From: an uncultured Lachnospiraceae bacterium
Lineage (GTDB): Bacteria > Bacillota > Clostridia > Lachnospirales > Lachnospiraceae
DNA length: 8,586 nt
Assembly (NCBI GenBank): GCA_910579495.1
Contig: CAJTVD010000109.1
Location: 1-8,586 of the forward strand
Direction: 5' to 3'
Part shown: in pieces, positions 6,112 to 8,586 of the stretch
Position numbering within the stretch: position 1 is the first letter of the stretch
Layout: every line of letters begins with the position of its first letter
Made by a program: the position numbers and the translations under genes
The notes under the pieces: model-generated
The model's input: the letters and a program-made list of their open reading frames with translations, nothing else
What the model was told of the DNA's origin: nothing
The model's database searches: none

Positions 6112-7783
6112 CAAACACGCTCTGGTGGATGGTGATGTAGTCATCCAGGTTGACCGAGAGCATCCCGTCCGGCGTCCATGCGTCCCATACCTGGGTATAT
6201 ACCACATAGCTTGTGCTGTCCGGGAACCATACGGGTGTGAAATGCACGGTGCGCCCGTAGGTGGAGAACTCGTTGGGCTGGAAGGTGAACCTTGCGCTGC
6301 GCCCGCTGGAGACGCGCTGCAGGAGCCGCAGGTAAGTCTTATACTGGAATTCCGGGAATACAGAAAAAGCAGTCTGGGGGTTGCTGTGGTGCCCGTCCGG
6401 TGAGTTTGTGGACAGTACGGCCCGCACTTCCGTTTTCACGCCATATCCGCTCTTCATGTCCTTGCCGTTAGCTGTTGGTACAATATCGTCCGGCATTAAG
6501 GTCATGGTGCCGCTTAAAGAGGCGGAGTAACTGGTATAGTCATACTCCCAGTCGCCCCGGTCTACCCAGTGGCCGTCATCTTCCCCGTGGCTGCACCACT
6601 GCCAGTCAGGAACCCAGTAACAGCTCCATACACCCCAGTTTGCGCTGAGCTTCTGTGGATTGGAGGGGAGGGCCGGAACGGAATAGCCGGGATTTACATC
6701 CGTTGCCAGGGGATCAGGCGGTATCTTTTCATTCAGGTCCACGATCTTCGCCATGAAGGTGTCCTGGGCGGTGAACCCCCTGCTCAGTGACACCGTGATC
6801 GTGATGGTCTGGGGCGTGGCGGGCGTATGCCATTTCACCCACACCAGCTGGGAGTCATTGGCAGGGATGACGATGTTCCGGACCGTGTAGCTCCTGCCCA
6901 TGATATGGAAGGTGACCGTTGCCGGATTGTCCGGGGTCAGGCGCCCGCCTGTCCGCAGACGGATAGCAGTGATCACATCCGTATCCACCCGGTATTCCAC
7001 ATCCGGGGCTTCGATCTCCCCGCCCGGTTCTTCCGTTTCCTCGAACCAGACAATGCCGACCCCAAGGGAGCTGATGATATCCCCGTTGGACTGTATCCCG
7101 CGTCTGCCTCCGGTCCAGGCAGGAAAGCCTAAGTCGCTGTACTCCAGAAACAGGGCAAGCGGGAGGTTCTGGAAGGCTACCGAGGGCAGCTTACTCCGCA
7201 GGGAACCACCGGAAAGCTGGTCATAGAGTGCGGCTTCCGTTGCCGTGAAAGCGTATTTTGTTCCATTGAAGGTCACATAGGCAATGGGCTCCAGCAGGAT
7301 CTTATACTGCCCTGCCAGCATGTTTTCGTAGCTGACACCTGTGGCATCGGCTACCATCATGCAGGCGTATTCCGAACAGAAATAGCGCTTGATGGCTTCA
7401 ATGGAAGCGGGCCGGCTGTTGCTGTTGATGATGGCCGGCATGGAATAGGCGGGCTGCAGGCAGTTATAGGGAACGCCGGACTGTAAGGAGAGAGAAGCCC
7501 CGTCCCGGTACTGGATCTTGCTCACCTTGCCGAAATGGAGCATCGTGGCGGACTGGCTGCGGTTGGAGAAATCCACCGGCGTGCTCACGGCGGAGCCGGA
7601 CTGGGCATCCACCACCGTCACCCGGACGCCATCGTTGCCGGGAGACCAGAAGTTGGTGGAGGTGCCCTGGTTCATGTTCCCGCCGCCGCCGTCAAGGTTG
7701 CCCTGCCCGGAAGCGAAAGCCTTTGCAGGACACAGGCAGAGCAGGAGGGCGGCGGCACAGAGGAGGGCATAAAAGCGTTTCAA
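6086..7783 (-). CDS. Large secreted protein of the Tad locus, Trp-rich, unknown function
   Basis: A 565-aa protein with a clear Sec signal peptide: basic MKR, hydrophobic core to about residue 20, probable cleavage after AFA at 22-24. A Gly-rich start to the mature protein follows (GNLDGGGGNMNQGTST). Residues about 50-245 form a mixed region with Cys108, Cys136 and Cys141. Residues about 268-335 look like an Ig/CARDB-type beta sandwich (DNPATVTFHI ... TITITVSLSRG). Seven Trp occur between 383 and 412, with Cys388 and Cys397. There is no C-terminal membrane helix or LPxTG motif, so it is released or held by other parts. The start is TTG at 7783: an in-frame TGA sits three codons upstream and GGAG lies 11 nt before. 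It resembles proteins annotated with an Athe_2463 domain in similar loci, which I recall only loosely. As first gene of the operon it may be a pilus-tip, adhesive or wall-facing component. Confidence 0.85.
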   Translation of the reverse strand: MKRFYALLCAAALLLCLCPAKAFASGQGNLDGGGGNMNQGTSTNFWSPGNDGVRVTVVDAQSGSAVSTPVDFSNRSQSATMLHFGKVSKIQYRDGASLSLQSGVPYNCLQPAYSMPAIINSNSRPASIEAIKRYFCSEYACMMVADATGVSYENMLAGQYKILLEPIAYVTFNGTKYAFTATEAALYDQLSGGSLRSKLPSVAFQNLPLALFLEYSDLGFPAWTGGRRGIQSNGDIISSLGVGIVWFEETEEPGGEIEAPDVEYRVDTDVITAIRLRTGGRLTPDNPATVTFHIMGRSYTVRNIVIPANDSQLVWVKWHTPATPQTITITVSLSRGFTAQDTFMAKIVDLNEKIPPDPLATDVNPGYSVPALPSNPQKLSANWGVWSCYWVPDWQWCSHGEDDGHWVDRGDWEYDYTSYSASLSGTMTLMPDDIVPTANGKDMKSGYGVKTEVRAVLSTNSPDGHHSNPQTAFSVFPEFQYKTYLRLLQRVSSGRSARFTFQPNEFSTYGRTVHFTPVWFPDSTSYVVYTQVWDAWTPDGMLSVNLDDYITIHQSVFDDWYTNRE

Positions 7784-7855
7784 ACAATATCACACTCCAA
7801 TCTTTTTAAAATGCAGAAAACCTGTCGCTGGTGTGTTTTCTGTGTGCTGGTGCAT
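7784..7855 (-). promoter_or_regulatory. Leader region of the tad block with an 8-bp inverted repeat
   Basis: This stretch between the terminator and the first gene of the block holds perfect 8-bp arms CAGAAAAC (7814-7821) and GTTTTCTG (7835-7842) with a 13-nt loop. An A/T-rich run (TTTTAAAAAG on the minus strand) and then GGAG follow before the TTG start. I see no convincing -35/-10 pair. The repeat could be an operator or an RNA hairpin; expression may also come from readthrough past the terminator. Confidence 0.3.
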
Positions 7856-7888
7856 AAAAGAAAACCGCCTGAATGAATGGCGGTTTTC
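7856..7888 (-). terminator. Intrinsic terminator after the DUF6550-like gene
   Basis: On the minus strand a perfect 10-bp stem (GAAAACCGCC / GGCGGTTTTC, 7879-7888 with 7860-7869) with a 9-nt loop is followed by TTTT and then A. It lies about 106 nt past the stop of the 189-aa gene and 73 nt before the next start. The plus-strand tail is poor in T, so termination is probably mainly of minus-strand transcripts. It separates the first gene from the seven-gene pilus block, perhaps incompletely. Confidence 0.8.
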
Positions 7889-7994
7889 CGGTTTCCATAT
7901 TCAGTTGTGTATGTGGCTGCCAGTGACGGGCAGGGGGGACTCTTTCCGGTAATCCCTGTAGGACATATTTGGGGAATCTATCCTGGATGGATTG

Positions 7995-8564
7995 TCAGTT
8001 ACCCATGTTCCCAACCATCTTGTTAGGGTCTCCGCTGGAATCCACGGTGGTCTGGTTGACCTGTCCGGGGACAACCCATCCAAAAACGGGATCGTATACA
8101 GCTCCGTTTTCATTGGTGGTGCCGGCAGGAGGCGTACTGTCCTTTCCTGTATCTGTGGAAGAAGGGGCTGTTTCCGGGGCAGGGTTCACAGGATGGTCCC
8201 CACCGGGGTCCGTGATGACGGTCTTGCCCTCCGGGGGCGGAGGCGGCGTTTCCTCCTTTGTTTCTGTGGGAACAAAGTCAACTACAACTTCCTGATCCGA
8301 TTCCTCTGCCACCTTTGGGTAATCTTCCAGTTTTTCTTCCGTACTGCTCTGGCTGGGAATACCGCTGTCTGCATGCTCCCAGGAACTCCCCGCAGTATCC
8401 GGGGTATCCGTCCATTCCTCCTGGACGGCGTCCGGCGATGGTTCGTCCGGCAGAAAGGCGGTTTTTGTGTCCCGCCCCACAAACCAGCAGACGGCGAGGA
8501 TGGCGATGCAGGAAATGGAAAGGGCAGTGACAAGAAAGCCTTTGGATTTCAAAAATTTCTTCAT
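7995..8564 (-). CDS. Membrane-anchored Pro/Glu/Thr-rich protein (DUF6550-like)
   Basis: A 189-aa protein with a short basic N-terminus (MKKFLKSKGF) and one membrane segment at about residues 9-29. Then comes a long acidic, Pro/Ser/Thr-rich, probably disordered region (about 33-150) and a more ordered C-terminus, GAVYDPVFGWVVPGQVNQ ... GDPNKMVGNM. That C-terminal block and the preceding KTVITDPGGDHP match my memory of the Firmicutes family DUF6550, which has no known function. Cys26 follows LAV rather than a proper lipobox, so a membrane anchor is more likely than a lipoprotein. The ATG at 8564 has AGGAG 11 nt upstream, inside the right edge of the window. It is the first gene seen on the strand, ends before a terminator, and probably faces outward. 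Its link to the pilus is by position only. Confidence 0.8.
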   Translation of the reverse strand: MKKFLKSKGFLVTALSISCIAILAVCWFVGRDTKTAFLPDEPSPDAVQEEWTDTPDTAGSSWEHADSGIPSQSSTEEKLEDYPKVAEESDQEVVVDFVPTETKEETPPPPPEGKTVITDPGGDHPVNPAPETAPSSTDTGKDSTPPAGTTNENGAVYDPVFGWVVPGQVNQTTVDSSGDPNKMVGNMGN

Positions 8565-8586
8565 GTAGCAGTCATCTCCTTTTTTC

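Noticed and set aside
6112..6207. N-terminal extension of the prepilin peptidase by 32 residues
   Set aside because: It has no ribosome binding site and overlaps the 565-aa gene. The remaining protein already begins at the first membrane helix.
7901..8113. 70-aa minus-strand frame containing LPVTG, similar to a sortase motif
   Set aside because: It overlaps the DUF6550-like gene in another frame, has no ribosome binding site, and the LPVTG is not followed by a hydrophobic segment and basic tail.
8478..8500. Possible lipoprotein cysteine (Cys26) in the DUF6550-like protein
   Set aside because: The residues before it are LAV, with Val at -1 where Gly, Ala or Ser is expected, and the hydrophobic run continues beyond the cysteine, as in a plain membrane anchor.
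1..8586. tRNA, rRNA, CRISPR array, insertion sequence or attachment site
   Set aside because: I saw no clustered direct repeats, transposase or integrase frames, or RNA gene signatures on either strand by eye.

Overview
The window looks like an accessory region from a Gram-positive anaerobe of the Clostridia (Lachnospiraceae/Oscillospiraceae-like gut Firmicutes). Reasons: strong AGGAGG-type ribosome binding sites, two TTG starts, moderately GC-rich DNA, tight head-to-tail packing, and a Tad/Flp-type pilus gene set of the divergent kind found in Firmicutes, with no outer-membrane secretin. From general knowledge, loci of this kind in Clostridia often sit in integrative conjugative elements. 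No relaxase, VirB4/VirD4, integrase or attachment site lies in the window, so that link is inference.

Every convincing gene is on the minus strand, so the biological order runs from right to left. First (8564-7995) is a membrane-anchored, Pro/Glu/Thr-rich protein resembling the DUF6550 family. It is followed by a good intrinsic terminator (7856-7888). After a short leader comes a block of seven tightly spaced genes: a 565-aa secreted protein with a Trp-rich segment (7783-6086); a compact GxGD prepilin peptidase (6111-5623); a CpaB/RcpC-like SAF-domain protein (5561-4689); a CpaE/TadZ-like P-loop ATPase with an acidic tail (4660-3788); the secretion ATPase CpaF/TadA (3795-2383); and two T2SSF-family platform proteins like TadB (2379-1447) and TadC (1450-572). 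Next is a 157-nt gap with a possible promoter and a perfect 14-bp palindrome, then a 49-codon Arg-rich microORF with a strong ribosome binding site (414-265). Last is the start of a short pilin-like protein (211 to the left edge, truncated) resembling the DUF6133 family.

Working model: the prepilin peptidase matures the small pilin. CpaF drives its assembly on the TadB/TadC-like inner-membrane platform. The CpaE-like protein would place or organise the machine, and the SAF protein would act on the outer face of the membrane. The 565-aa secreted protein and the DUF6550-like protein are the lineage-specific parts with unknown roles; the 565-aa protein could be a surface, tip or adhesive component. 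The most interesting elements are this secreted protein, the non-canonical pilin, the ATPase lacking the ParA signature lysine, and the basic microORF just upstream of the pilin. Several longest-ORF starts are wrong: ribosome-binding-site positions place the true starts of the CpaB, CpaE and CpaF homologues downstream.
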